Below, in pieces: positions 48,299 to 56,470 of a DNA stretch of 64,000 nucleotides. Origin of the DNA: a virus. Below the pieces are notes generated by a model. The model made no database searches and had not been told where the DNA came from. It saw nothing but the letters and a program-made list of their open reading frames with translations. Where the stretch lies: the IMG/VR virus record IMGVR_UViG_3300035670_000147, positions 1-64,000 of that record. One strand, given 5' to 3'. The position numbers and the translations under genes are program-made. Positions within the stretch are counted from its first letter, which is position 1. Each line of letters begins with the position of its first letter.

Positions 48299-49225
48299 AT
48301 GCCCACTCAGCAAGAAGTTCAACTGCTCAACGAGACGCTTTTTGAGCAACTTGACACCCCCGGCATGCAGAAGCAGGCCATTGACGCGGTTAACGACTTC
48401 ACGCGCACCAAAATGCGTGAAGACGGGTTCTACCGGCGGATTATGCCGCCGCTGACCATCACCAACGACGAACTGGACCGTCAGGTTGACACTGACAAGC
48501 CGGTCAAGGTGGTGGACAAGGAGCCCGATTCCCCGGCGGCTGTGTCGCTCCCGTTTGCGACACTCCCGATCAACTTCTACATCCGTGGCCCGCGCTACCG
48601 CGTCATGTTTGACCGGATCGTGTCGCCCCGCGCTGTGAAGGACGTCGACGAACTCCGGACGTATGTCATCGACATCCGTCAGGTGCTCAGCGACAACATG
48701 ATCAAGGACATGCTCGCCGAGGAGGACTCCAAGTTCATCAACGCGATGGACGCCGCGGTTGGCGCCGCGGACACGAACAACGCGTTGTCTGGCGTTCCGC
48801 AGAACGTCACGATCTCGGGCGGAATCACCCGCGAGACGATCGTTGACGCGCTGAAGGTCATGCCGTCGACTCCCAGCCACTTCGAGGTGGAGACTTGCTT
48901 GGTGAACAACATCACCATCAAGGAACTGCTGAAGTTCGGCCGCGACGAGATGGGCGGTGACTTCTCGCAGGACATCATCAAGAACGGTTGGGCGGAGACC
49001 AACTTCCTCAACTGCCGCTGGATTGTCACGATCAAGCGGAATCTTGTGCCGAACGATGTACTGTACATGTTCGCCTCGCCGAAGTTTATCGGCAAGAACT
49101 ACGAGTTGGAGCCCACCACGATGTACATCCGTCGCGAGGCTTACATGCTTGAGTACTTTGCGTACAACACGCAGGGCGGCTCGTTCGGTCACACGAACGG
49201 TCTGGCCAAGGTAACGTTTGTCTGA
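48299..49225 (+). CDS. Major capsid protein
   Basis: The protein has 308 residues from ATG 48299; the in-frame ATG 48284 is part of the ribosome-binding hairpin. The segment D-K-P-V-K-V-V-D-K-E-P-D and PFATLPINFYIRGPRYRVMFDRIVSP, followed by a long helix (DVDELRTYVIDIRQVLSDNMIKD), fits the HK97-fold capsid proteins of myoviruses. The middle contains PSHFEVETCLVNNITIKELL. The codon choice and strong translation signal fit an abundant protein. The HK97-fold statement rests on pattern and gene position. Confidence 0.78.
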   Translation: MPTQQEVQLLNETLFEQLDTPGMQKQAIDAVNDFTRTKMREDGFYRRIMPPLTITNDELDRQVDTDKPVKVVDKEPDSPAAVSLPFATLPINFYIRGPRYRVMFDRIVSPRAVKDVDELRTYVIDIRQVLSDNMIKDMLAEEDSKFINAMDAAVGAADTNNALSGVPQNVTISGGITRETIVDALKVMPSTPSHFEVETCLVNNITIKELLKFGRDEMGGDFSQDIIKNGWAETNFLNCRWIVTIKRNLVPNDVLYMFASPKFIGKNYELEPTTMYIRREAYMLEYFAYNTQGGSFGHTNGLAKVTFV

Positions 49226-49256
49226 GCCGTATAAATAACAAAGGAGCACCATCACC

Positions 49257-49649
49257 ATGTCCGAGAACATTAAGGAAGCGGCAGAGCAGGCTTACGCCAC
49301 AGTTGTGACGCAACTTGCTGCGCCATATTTCTTCGAAAAACTCGCCGCGCACGGCATTACGCCGGGCTCGGAGGGTGAAGCCGCAGAAATGTGGACTGCC
49401 GCGCAGAAATTGCACGTGCTCTATACGGCGGAACAGGAAAAAACCGCTGCGGCAAGGCACAGTGGTCTGGCTGCTGTAAATCAGCAACTGGATGCGGTGC
49501 TTGCGGCGGCGACGGGCACCGACGGCGGCGACGAGAAGCAGGCTGCGTTTTATGACGTAGCCGCTCTCGCCGCAGGCCGGCCCGAAATTGCCGATGCTGT
49601 ATTAACCCTGCAAGCCGCCGCTGCTGCGGCCATGCAATCCGCAGAGTAA
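49257..49649 (+). CDS. Hypothetical helical head-region protein
   Basis: The protein has 130 residues with AAAGGAG before ATG 49257. It is Ala-rich and helical throughout (ADAVLTLQAAAAAAMQSAE), with a Y-F-F-E-K-L-A-A-H-G segment near residue 25. It comes directly after the capsid gene. It may be a minor capsid or assembly factor. No family is recognised. Confidence 0.5.
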   Translation: MSENIKEAAEQAYATVVTQLAAPYFFEKLAAHGITPGSEGEAAEMWTAAQKLHVLYTAEQEKTAAARHSGLAAVNQQLDAVLAAATGTDGGDEKQAAFYDVAALAAGRPEIADAVLTLQAAAAAAMQSAE

Positions 49650-49660
49650 CGGAGTCAAAA

Positions 49661-50047
49661 ATGTCCATCACTTCTTCTGATCTTTATACTGTTGTAAAGA
49701 ACGTTTCGGGCAAGACCCTGACGTTCGGTTTTCTGGGGGCGCACGGCAAGACGCTGGAAAGCAACGCTACGTTCACCGTCCCCGGCGACCTTGTAACGAA
49801 ACTGGGCGCGCAACGCAGCCAGCGGAAGTTCAAGGCGCTGGAGCGCGCGCTGACAGAAAATTTGTTGGAAATTGTCAGGTCTCCGTCGGTCTACTTGCTC
49901 AGCGAGTCTGGCAACGTAACCCGCGAACTGGCGATGGCGTCGACGAAAGAACTCGGCACAACTGCCCCGTCTTACAAGGGTGGCGGCGACTTTGTCGAGG
50001 GCGATCTTGACGCCAACGAACCCGAGCCTGTGCCCGAAGGCGCCTGA
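49661..50047 (+). CDS. Hypothetical head protein
   Basis: The protein has 128 residues. The first 60 residues look like a small beta barrel (YTVVKNVSGKTLTFGFLGAHGKTLE, ATFTVPGDLV), followed by a helix and a polar acidic tail. Small proteins with V-K-N-V-S-G-K-T-x-x-F-x-F-L-G occur after capsid genes in phages and may bind the head. A perfect terminator follows 26 bp downstream, ending the head operon. Confidence 0.5.
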   Translation: MSITSSDLYTVVKNVSGKTLTFGFLGAHGKTLESNATFTVPGDLVTKLGAQRSQRKFKALERALTENLLEIVRSPSVYLLSESGNVTRELAMASTKELGTTAPSYKGGGDFVEGDLDANEPEPVPEGA

Positions 50048-50072
50048 TAACAAAAACAGTCGCAATAAAATG

Positions 50073-50107
50073 AGGCTGACCGATTCGTCGGTCAGCCTTT
50101 TTTATTT
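50073..50107 (+). terminator. Rho-independent terminator of the head operon
   Basis: AGGCTGACCGA and TCGGTCAGCCT form an 11-bp perfect stem with a TTCG tetraloop, followed by TTTTTATTT. It ends transcription after the capsid block. Confidence 0.92.
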
Positions 50108-50108
50108 G

Positions 50109-50114
50109 TATACT
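50109..50114 (+). promoter_or_regulatory. TATACT -10-like element after the terminator
   Basis: TGTATACTAAG lies directly after the terminator and 25 bp before ATG 50139. The same string precedes the gene at 18053. No recognisable -35 is present, so it may be read by an extended -10 factor or by the phage polymerase. Confidence 0.4.
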
Positions 50115-50138
50115 AAGACGTAAATACAGGAGCAATTT

Positions 50139-51128
50139 ATGGCCGTCATTGCCACGCCTACGTCTCACGCGCTCGAACAATGCTGTGACAACCGCAATAC
50201 GGCGCCCGTTTTGACGCCTGTTTCGTGCGCGGGGCAAAGCATAGTTAGCGCCCCGATCTCTGAGCAAAACGGCCAGCCCGTCCTGACGCGAATGCGGGCT
50301 ATTTCGATTACACAAGGCCAGTGCGCCACAATTACGTGGCAAATGCACGATAAAGACGGCTTGCCGGTCGACATGTCGGCGTGCAACGAACTGCCGCTAA
50401 AAGTCGTATTGCGCCTGCGCGAACAAATTGCGCTCAGCCACACGTCGCCAACAGTGCAGGTCGACGCGACAGTAACGGACGCAGCGACAGGCAAGATCGA
50501 AGTACAACTAACTAAAAATATGGTCGGAATACCGGGAATCTTTTATGGCGAAATGGCGTTAATCAACATTCCGGCCGAAGAAGCCGGGCTGCCATGCGTC
50601 GTATTCTCGAACACTTTTTACGTAATTATTAACCGCAGCGCTTTTGATGCGCGCGGCGGGCTGAATAGCGGGCCACCGAGTGTTGCCGAGATCAGGCTGC
50701 ATTTACGAGATTCAGCGCCGAATGAAAGTTATCTGTTAGAACATTTAATGTTTGATGACGCGGAAATCGCGCTCGCCATCGGCCGCCCAGTTATGTACTG
50801 GAACGAGACGCCGCCTCCGCTGCGCACATTCAGCACACAAAACTTTCCGTTCAGATATCATTGGCTTGAAGGCATTTGCGCCAATTTATTCATGATGGTA
50901 GCCGAGCAGTTTCGGCGTAATCAGTTGACTTACTCTGCCGGCGGAATTCAAGTAGACGACCAAAACAAAGAATCGTCGTACGAACGCGCGGGTCAGGCGC
51001 GCTGGCAGGCTTACCGCGAATGGGTCAGAGCCACGAAAGCCAGCATCAACCTCGAAAGTTGCTATGGTGAGGTGTCGTCGAACTACAAATACAGCGCCTA
51101 CACCGACGCGATCAGGATTCGGTACTAG
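50139..51128 (+). CDS. Putative neck/head-completion protein
   Basis: The protein has 329 residues with AGGAGC before ATG 50139. Residues 45-165 look like a beta domain (ISITQGQCATITWQMHDKDGLPVD...), resembling the N-terminal domain of some baseplate upper proteins. From about residue 185 a helical domain (SVAEIRLHLRDSAPNESYLL, FDDAEIALAIGRPVMYWNE) resembles head-tail connector adaptors. The position between capsid and tail genes fits a neck component. The subtype is not certain. Confidence 0.6.
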   Translation: MAVIATPTSHALEQCCDNRNTAPVLTPVSCAGQSIVSAPISEQNGQPVLTRMRAISITQGQCATITWQMHDKDGLPVDMSACNELPLKVVLRLREQIALSHTSPTVQVDATVTDAATGKIEVQLTKNMVGIPGIFYGEMALINIPAEEAGLPCVVFSNTFYVIINRSAFDARGGLNSGPPSVAEIRLHLRDSAPNESYLLEHLMFDDAEIALAIGRPVMYWNETPPPLRTFSTQNFPFRYHWLEGICANLFMMVAEQFRRNQLTYSAGGIQVDDQNKESSYERAGQARWQAYREWVRATKASINLESCYGEVSSNYKYSAYTDAIRIRY

Positions 51129-51154
51129 TATCGCATTCTAGAATTTGGAATATT

Positions 51155-51238
51155 CGCCGTAAGTCGTTTATTTTCAAACACTTACGACGTCAGGGTATTG
51201 CTTGCGCGCCGTAAGTCGTTTATTTTCAAACACTTACG
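51155..51238 (+). repeat. Two identical 32-bp hairpin repeats in a 287-bp gap
   Basis: The 32-bp unit at 51155-51186 is repeated exactly at 51207-51238. Each contains CGTAAGT and ACTTACG arms, with inner GTTT/AAAC and a short A/T loop, forming a hairpin with a one-base bulge. A TTCGCGAA palindrome and a further G-T-T-A-C-G-G stretch follow. Otherwise the 51129-51415 gap holds only A/T-rich sequence and the start region of the next gene. They may be protein-binding sites, paired terminators or recombination points. Confidence 0.7.
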
Positions 51239-51415
51239 CAATTCGCGAATAGCGAACGTGTTACGGAACGTAGGTCGAAATTTTTTTTGACCGAGGTTTT
51301 GTAACACCTAAATATCCGGCAAAAACGCGGCATATTTGGTAGTGCACGTTTTTTATTGCCGGTCGAACGCGCATTCTCCGGCAATTTCCTTCCACTGCGC
51401 GGTGGAGAATACCAA

Positions 51416-51949
51416 ATGAAGAGCGTGAGTTTAGCCACTCAGGACGTTTTGGCTCAGTTTCGCAAAAAGGCGGCTGATTTGCCGTACGAGTCCCACCCTT
51501 ACGCGAACGCCGCACGCGGTCGCGACAATCTCGGTCTTTCCGAGTGGACCGAGGAGCACCGCCACGACGCCACGATGGCGATGGCTATGTGGGTGACCAT
51601 GATCGTCGGCCAGTCGATTGCGTCGACGCTGAACGAAATGGTGGCGCTCATGAAAATCGCCTGCGAAACGGGCGACGAAGAGCATAAGAAGGCCGCCGAC
51701 GAACTCGCGGGGTCTATGACGTTTGTTGAGAACGTTTTTAAGACTTTTATGTGCTCTATCGATTTTGAGCACGTCGCTGAGCAATTGTTTGCGGACGGCG
51801 AAAAGATGGAGAAAGAGCGTCGCGAAGAATTCGCGGCGGCGGAGGCGGCGAAGGCAAAGGTTGCGAAGTCAAATATCGACAACCCAACCCCGAGCCCGGC
51901 GCCCCTGAGCGGCACCGTTCACCGGCGCTGGGAGCCGAGCCAGAACTAA
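51416..51949 (+). CDS. Helical protein at the start of the MoxR-VWA island
   Basis: The protein has 177 residues. ATG 51416 follows GGTGGAG; a longer start at 51356 is less likely. It is mostly helical (ATMAMAMWVTMIVGQSIAST, EEHKKAADELAGSMTFVEN), with a charged Glu/Ala/Lys-rich stretch at 130-155 and a Pro/Ser tail. No family is recognised. It has its own terminator 23 bp later, so it is a separate transcript from the AAA+ gene, although the island grouping suggests a link. Confidence 0.55.
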   Translation: MKSVSLATQDVLAQFRKKAADLPYESHPYANAARGRDNLGLSEWTEEHRHDATMAMAMWVTMIVGQSIASTLNEMVALMKIACETGDEEHKKAADELAGSMTFVENVFKTFMCSIDFEHVAEQLFADGEKMEKERREEFAAAEAAKAKVAKSNIDNPTPSPAPLSGTVHRRWEPSQN

Positions 51950-51971
51950 CGCAACAGCGTTAGCGGCCGAG

Positions 51972-52018
51972 AAAGAGCCACCCCAGAATGCAGTCTCTGG
52001 GGTGGCTCTTTTATTTTT
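51972..52018 (+). terminator. Rho-independent terminator
   Basis: AGAGCCACCCCAGA and TCTGGGGTGGCTCT form a 14-bp perfect stem with an 8-nt loop, followed by TTTATTTTT. A second small hairpin, CTAACGC/GCGTTAG, lies over the stop codon just upstream. Confidence 0.93.
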
Positions 52019-52036
52019 GACTGCGCAGGAGCAAAC

Positions 52037-52867
52037 ATGTCCGCTTCCGTTGAAACGCTGCTGCCCGGCTATCACGCGCGGCGGCGTGAAAGTTTGGCCG
52101 CCAAGTTGTTGGCGCTCGTCACCGACACGGTTCGTGCCGCACTCCTTGTCGGGGCTCCCGGTACCGGAAAGACTTTCTTTGCCGAGTGCTTTGCGCGCGG
52201 CAGGAAGGCTAAACACTACTTCATTCCGTGCCATCCTTGGTTGACCAACGAAGAGGTTAATCAGGGCGTGGATATCGGCAAGGTGGCGGTCGGCGTCGCG
52301 CACGCAGATGAGGCGTATCTTGACGGCCAGTTGCTGCGCGCGGTCAAAGCAACGGCACATCACGACGTCGTCATCACGCTCGACGAGGTGGAGAAGGCCG
52401 GCAGTCGGTTCTACCCGCTTATTCTGGACTTTCTCCAGCACGGGCGGGTGCCAGACGCGCGACACCACATGCACCAAGCCGACCTGAAACGACTCTTTAT
52501 CGTGCTTACCGCGAACGAAGAGACGGACTTGCCCGAAGCCGTGAAGCGTCGATGTTTTCGCGTGATCATGGAATTCCTTCCTGAGCACATCGAGGTCGAC
52601 GTCTTACGGAAATCGACCGGCGCGCCGGGAGGGGCTTGTCGGCTGGCGGTGCGCATGGCGAACGCCATTCGCACCCGCGGCGAATCCAAGCCGAGCCTTC
52701 AGGAGTTGCGTGAACTTCTGCGGTCTCGTGTTTTGGTGGAATCCGCGGCGGACACAGACGCGCTGATTGACGGGTTTCTCGTAAAGGACCCGAAGGACCG
52801 CGCCGCAATCGAACGTGAAATTCGTTCGCCCGGCGCAGTCTTGTTCGGCGAGTTCGGGAGGAAGTAG
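52037..52867 (+). CDS. MoxR-type AAA+ ATPase
   Basis: The protein has 276 residues with CAGGAGC before ATG 52037. Walker A is GAPGTGKT with Lys45. Walker B is ITLDEVEKA with Asp116 and Glu117. Sensor 1 is VLTANEET, and the Arg-Arg in VKRRCFRV gives the Arg finger/sensor position. The C-terminal lid is short. The MoxR family works with VWA-domain proteins as chaperone-like remodelling machines, and a VWA gene follows after 70 bp. Stand-alone MoxR-VWA pairs are rare in phages between head and tail genes. The target is unknown. Confidence 0.82.
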   Translation: MSASVETLLPGYHARRRESLAAKLLALVTDTVRAALLVGAPGTGKTFFAECFARGRKAKHYFIPCHPWLTNEEVNQGVDIGKVAVGVAHADEAYLDGQLLRAVKATAHHDVVITLDEVEKAGSRFYPLILDFLQHGRVPDARHHMHQADLKRLFIVLTANEETDLPEAVKRRCFRVIMEFLPEHIEVDVLRKSTGAPGGACRLAVRMANAIRTRGESKPSLQELRELLRSRVLVESAADTDALIDGFLVKDPKDRAAIEREIRSPGAVLFGEFGRK

Positions 52868-52937
52868 TCAACGGGGCGCGACTCTGTGGCGGGAGTCGCG
52901 CCCCGTACACCCACGCCACGAAAGGAGGTTGCAAATC

Positions 52938-54389
52938 ATGGCTATAACACTTCGTGAAATGCAGAAGTTTTTGAGCCTGTCGCGGCGCGACGGGGTGGTG
53001 GATTCTGCGCTATACCCGTGGCGCAAAACCGTAGCGCGATTTGCCAATTTCGTGGCGGGGCATAAGCGCTTTCGTAGAGTAGTACTTGACCGCGGATTAA
53101 TTGTAAACACGTGCACTTGCAACGAATGCGTGTTTGCCGGGCGGACAACCAACCCGCAGTCGCTTGTCGACTCGTTAACGCGACGCTACGGTCCTTATGC
53201 CGATCTTGATGACGTTTTGAACGATCTGGAGCGAGCGGCCGCCGAAAAGCAGCCGCAGCAACCCCAGCAAAACGAGCAAAGTCAGCACGAGCAGCCGGCG
53301 CAGGAGCAGGAGCCGCAAAACCAGCAATCGCAGGGCGGTCAGGGTTCGGACAGCGATCAGGACGGCGATCCCGACCCCGACGGGGCGGGAGAACCTGACG
53401 CGCAGTCTCAGCCCCAGCCGGGACAATCTCGCGCGCAGCCAACCGGTTCTGCGCCTGAGTCGTCTCAGCAGCCGCACCCGCAGCAGGTGTTGCAGCAGAT
53501 GAAAGAGGCTTTTCGCGAGGCAGTTCGGACGGCGCAACGGCAGCCCAACTGCCCCGTTGCCGCGAATAACCTCCGGCAGGCAAAGAAGTTGTTGCGAGAA
53601 ACTCGTAAGCGGGTATCGGTTAAACCGAGACCTGTGCGCGAGGGTCCTTCGCTCTCCGCTCGGAAACACCTGACAACTTCCCACGGGAGGTTGCGGCGTG
53701 TGCCGCAAAATTTGCGGAGTCAGATGGCCGAACTGATTAATCGGCTAGTCTTACAGGCCGGGACATCAGGTTCCCAACTGGGTCCTATTCCTGTATTGAG
53801 CCCGCGTAAACTTGTAAATAGGATGCTTGTCCAGCGTCCGTTACAAAACGCACTCAAGGAAGACAGCGTCAGCGGACGTCCGGTTACGCTGTTTCTTCCA
53901 GACATTTCGCCGAGTTGCGAGGCGCAGGCTCAGATCGCCTGCGACCTTGCAAACGCGGCAGGGTACGCCGGAATCTCAGGTTCCGACGTGTTGGTTTTTC
54001 CGCACTGCAACGGCGAAGTGTCCGCGCACGAGGACTACTTTCCGTGGCTTAACGGGAAGCCAGTTACCGACGCCGTCCGCGAGATTCCCAAACTCTACGA
54101 GGACGTTTGCACCGGTCACAGTCGTTTTAAGGTTCGTGTTGTCGTCTTACTAGGCGACCACGACGCGGTTCATCATTACGAGAAAATCGCGGCACTCAAG
54201 ACGGTGCTCCGAGTCGTCTGGCTGCATAACTACCGGTCCTCGTCGGACCGGCGTGACGCGGCGCTGGAGGAATCCAGTTCTTTCCTCGCCCCGGGCTGGT
54301 CTACCGAGGTGATGGAAAAGTTGTCGTTGGTGTCTGGCTGCACCACGACGACAACAATGCTTCGCGGCTTTGGTTTGGCCGTGAAGTAA
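52938..54389 (+). CDS. VWA-domain protein, partner of the MoxR ATPase
   Basis: The protein has 483 residues with a canonical AAAGGAGGT before ATG 52938. Residues 1-95 form an N-terminal domain with a Cys pair (C-T-C-N-E-C). Residues 95-185 are Gln/Pro/Glu-rich and disordered. The VWA-like domain starts near residue 315: TLFLPDISPSCEAQ has the MIDAS motif D-x-S-x-S (Asp322, Ser324, Ser326). Later strands (VVVLLGDHD) continue the fold. The gene order MoxR then VWA matches cellular AAA+/VWA pairs. No transmembrane helix is present. The nearest cell-based comparison would be RavA-ViaA or CbbQ-CbbO types, by architecture only. Confidence 0.78.
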   Translation: MAITLREMQKFLSLSRRDGVVDSALYPWRKTVARFANFVAGHKRFRRVVLDRGLIVNTCTCNECVFAGRTTNPQSLVDSLTRRYGPYADLDDVLNDLERAAAEKQPQQPQQNEQSQHEQPAQEQEPQNQQSQGGQGSDSDQDGDPDPDGAGEPDAQSQPQPGQSRAQPTGSAPESSQQPHPQQVLQQMKEAFREAVRTAQRQPNCPVAANNLRQAKKLLRETRKRVSVKPRPVREGPSLSARKHLTTSHGRLRRVPQNLRSQMAELINRLVLQAGTSGSQLGPIPVLSPRKLVNRMLVQRPLQNALKEDSVSGRPVTLFLPDISPSCEAQAQIACDLANAAGYAGISGSDVLVFPHCNGEVSAHEDYFPWLNGKPVTDAVREIPKLYEDVCTGHSRFKVRVVVLLGDHDAVHHYEKIAALKTVLRVVWLHNYRSSSDRRDAALEESSSFLAPGWSTEVMEKLSLVSGCTTTTTMLRGFGLAVK

Positions 54390-54427
54390 ACGCAGCAACC
54401 GCAGCGCAGAAGGGAGGTAATAAGGTG

Positions 54428-54986
54428 TTTACGTAAATACGGCCCGCGGAGTTAACAACTCGCGCGGGCAATCTATTTTGCGCATTTTAGTTCGTTGGCG
54501 CAGAGTAGACGTAGGACGAAACTAACGAGCACAGGCGAGCGAAAAGTCGCCCGGGGACAAAAGTCGCGACCTCGTCGGTTGCGATACTTTTCGGGGTGGT
54601 TGGTCCTGCACCCATAGAGATACCAGAGAGATAGCCGGGACGTCGCGCAAGCGAAACGCCGGCGACTCGTCTCTGTAAGGCACAGTACCCCGGATTTGTA
54701 GTGGGGCGCGCAAAATGGATAGGCAGGCGCGTTTTATGTAAAATCCGGAGCGCCTGCGGGCGCTTATACGCCACGTCTGAAGGGCCTAGTCCCCGCAGAC
54801 ATGTTTCCTCGTTGTACCTTTCGGCCGCGATAATAATAACTAACGCGCGCCGGTTGTTGCCGCCATGGCCGGTGAACAACGAGCCAGTTAACGCGCGAGC
54901 CCGCGTAAGCGGGTCGTTAACGGGGGACGCCGGGTGGGAGAGTTGCTAGCCTCTCCCACCCGGCGCACATCGCACTTCTTTTTTTT
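54428..54986 (+). ncRNA. Large structured non-coding RNA candidate with its own terminator
   Basis: The 627-bp gap has no convincing gene but is packed with helices: GCCCGCG+GAGTT/AACTC+CGCGGGC (54442-54469), TTAGT+TCGT/ACGA+ACTAA (54487-54525), GAAAAGT+CGC/GCG+ACTTTTC (54541-54592), CAGAGA+GTCGC/GCGAC+TCTCTG (54624-54675), CCGGATTT/AAATCCGG (54690-54748), AGCGCC/GGCGCT (54749-54764), GTCTG/CAGAC (54775-54800), CTCGTTGT/ACAACGAG (54808-54883), GTTAACG+CCCGC/GCGGG+CGTTAAC (54887-54921), and a terminator hairpin. At least ten helices in order over about 560 nt are far more than expected by chance. The 5' end is uncertain, near the TTTACGTAAA palindrome at 54428. It could be an ornate large RNA of GOLLD/ROOL type or a new class. 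Confidence 0.65.
54928..54986 (+). terminator. Terminator ending the structured RNA region
   Basis: CGCCGGGTGGGAGAG and CTCTCCCACCCGGCG form a 15-bp perfect stem with an 8-nt loop. A run of eight T follows 13 bp later, so the U tract is offset; it may act as terminator or as a stable 3' end. Confidence 0.75.
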
Positions 54987-55004
54987 AGATATCAGACGCC
55001 GGGG

Positions 55005-55010
55005 TATAAT
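55005..55010 (+). promoter_or_regulatory. Consensus -10 box next to the start of the next gene
   Basis: TATAAT is only 6 bp before ATG 55017, with no ribosome binding site between. Transcription would start at about 55016-55017, giving a leaderless mRNA. No clear -35 is seen, so a chance match is possible. Confidence 0.35.
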
Positions 55011-55016
55011 TACGCT

Positions 55017-56306
55017 ATGAGCCAACCACGCATTTTTCCGTTCCGCCGCGTATCTGTCGACCACATGACCCGCGGCGTTTCGCGTGTCTGGTGGCAATTA
55101 GACCGCCTTTTTCGCGACGAGGGTCCGTACTCTTTTCAATTGCAGTACGGCCGCACGGGCGTCCGCGACGCCGCTGACTGGACAAATATCGGGGCGCCCG
55201 TCGTTAATTCATACTTCGCGCTCGACCCAGAGTGGCGCGAAAGCGGCTACGATATAACCTCGCATTATCGTGTCGTTTTAACTACTCCGAACGGTCGCTA
55301 TGTTTCTCAGGCAGCCAGTTGCTTTGGCGAGTTAACCGAAAAAGACTGGTTACTTGCCCGAGAGATTATTCGCAAGGAGCAGTTGCGCAACCGGCTCGTA
55401 TCAATTCCCGGTTATTTGATTAAGCCACTGCGGTACGGTACACCCTGCAAACGGTGCCGCGACCAGTTAACTGACGAAATCTCAGACGCTGATTGCCCGC
55501 TCTGTAGCGGCACCGGTTTCGAGACTGGATACCATACCCCCGTCCCGCTGCAGTGTTGGGATTTGTCGCCGCAAGTTATTCAAGAACAAATCGATAATAA
55601 CATCAAAGGCAATACGCGAGAAAACCCATACGTTAATGCACGCGTAATCGGCTTCCCGGCGTTAAACAAGTACGATATCTGGGCCAACGGCTCGTCCGAC
55701 GAGCGCTGGATGATCGATACAATACAGGTAACAGCCGCCTTGCGGGGCGTGCCGATTATCTATCAAGTGCGCATGGGATTATTACCGTTTAGTAACGCCG
55801 TATACGCAATCGAGATTGGCGGAGAACCAGCCGCTCGCCGCGGGCCCACCCTGCCGATAGAAGGTTGCGGCGACGTTATTGTAGACCACGATTACACGGG
55901 TATTGATGCTTTAATTTATACAACGGCTGCCGGCTGCCCTGTAGAAGGTGCTGATGTTTACTTGTTTACAAAAGAGTCCTTTGACGCGCACGGATTAAAT
56001 ATTGACCGAAGTTTGGCGGCTGGTAAAACAAAAACACGGGTTAACGGGCGCTGGTTACAGTCGCTAAAACTCGACGCGGGCGATTATGTTATCTTGTACG
56101 AGAAGGTCGGCGAGTACGGACCGGACACGCAAGAAATAACCGTCGCGCCTCCCGAGGCCCCGCTGCCAATGTCATATCCGCCGGTTATGGGTTCTCACGA
56201 ACCGCCGCCGGCGCACCAATTACCGGTCGGACGGAAAATACGTACTGTTGTGCCCGGCCGCCCGTCGCCGCCCGATCAGACCGAAAAAGGTTTCTGGGAT
56301 ATATGA
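55017..56306 (+). CDS. Neck/tail protein with zinc ribbon
   Basis: The protein has 429 residues. Residues 1-110 form a beta domain (VSRVWWQLDRLFRDEGPYSFQLQYG), as in fibronectin-like parts of phage proteins. C-K-R-C and C-P-L-C at about residues 144-165 form a zinc ribbon. The middle carries an Asn/Arg-rich region (GNTRENPYVNARVIGFP), and the C-terminal 100 residues are Pro-rich. Proteins with this ribbon and size are found before the sheath in myoviruses. The exact role is not settled. Its stop overlaps the next gene by 4 bp. Confidence 0.6.
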   Translation: MSQPRIFPFRRVSVDHMTRGVSRVWWQLDRLFRDEGPYSFQLQYGRTGVRDAADWTNIGAPVVNSYFALDPEWRESGYDITSHYRVVLTTPNGRYVSQAASCFGELTEKDWLLAREIIRKEQLRNRLVSIPGYLIKPLRYGTPCKRCRDQLTDEISDADCPLCSGTGFETGYHTPVPLQCWDLSPQVIQEQIDNNIKGNTRENPYVNARVIGFPALNKYDIWANGSSDERWMIDTIQVTAALRGVPIIYQVRMGLLPFSNAVYAIEIGGEPAARRGPTLPIEGCGDVIVDHDYTGIDALIYTTAAGCPVEGADVYLFTKESFDAHGLNIDRSLAAGKTKTRVNGRWLQSLKLDAGDYVILYEKVGEYGPDTQEITVAPPEAPLPMSYPPVMGSHEPPPAHQLPVGRKIRTVVPGRPSPPDQTEKGFWDI

Positions 56307-56470
56307 AAGACCAGCAATTATCGCCGGACAAAGTGAAACTGTTCGAAAAGCCGATTAAACTGTTCTCGAAAATCAGCCTGTTTGGCGACGATAAAGAAGT
56401 CAAAATACTCCCGAAAATAGATTTGCGGCGGGAAAAGGAACAAGAAAATGACCGACTGCCCGAATCCTGA
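56303..56470 (+). CDS. 55-residue hypothetical protein
   Basis: ATG 56303 lies in the ATGA overlap, and the frame ends inside the next gene. The peptide is charged and Lys/Glu-rich (KLFEKPIKLFSKISLFG). Overlaps on both sides suggest that it is translated with its neighbours. No family is recognised. Confidence 0.5.
   Translation: MKDQQLSPDKVKLFEKPIKLFSKISLFGDDKEVKILPKIDLRREKEQENDRLPES

Noticed and set aside
51155-51238. CRISPR array
   Set aside because: There are only two repeat copies with one 20-bp spacer, no cas genes, and the units are hairpins that fit regulatory or terminator-like elements better.
54487-54949. Open frames on both strands within the structured RNA region
   Set aside because: They are short, lack ribosome binding sites, have odd composition and conflict with many perfect helices in the same bases.
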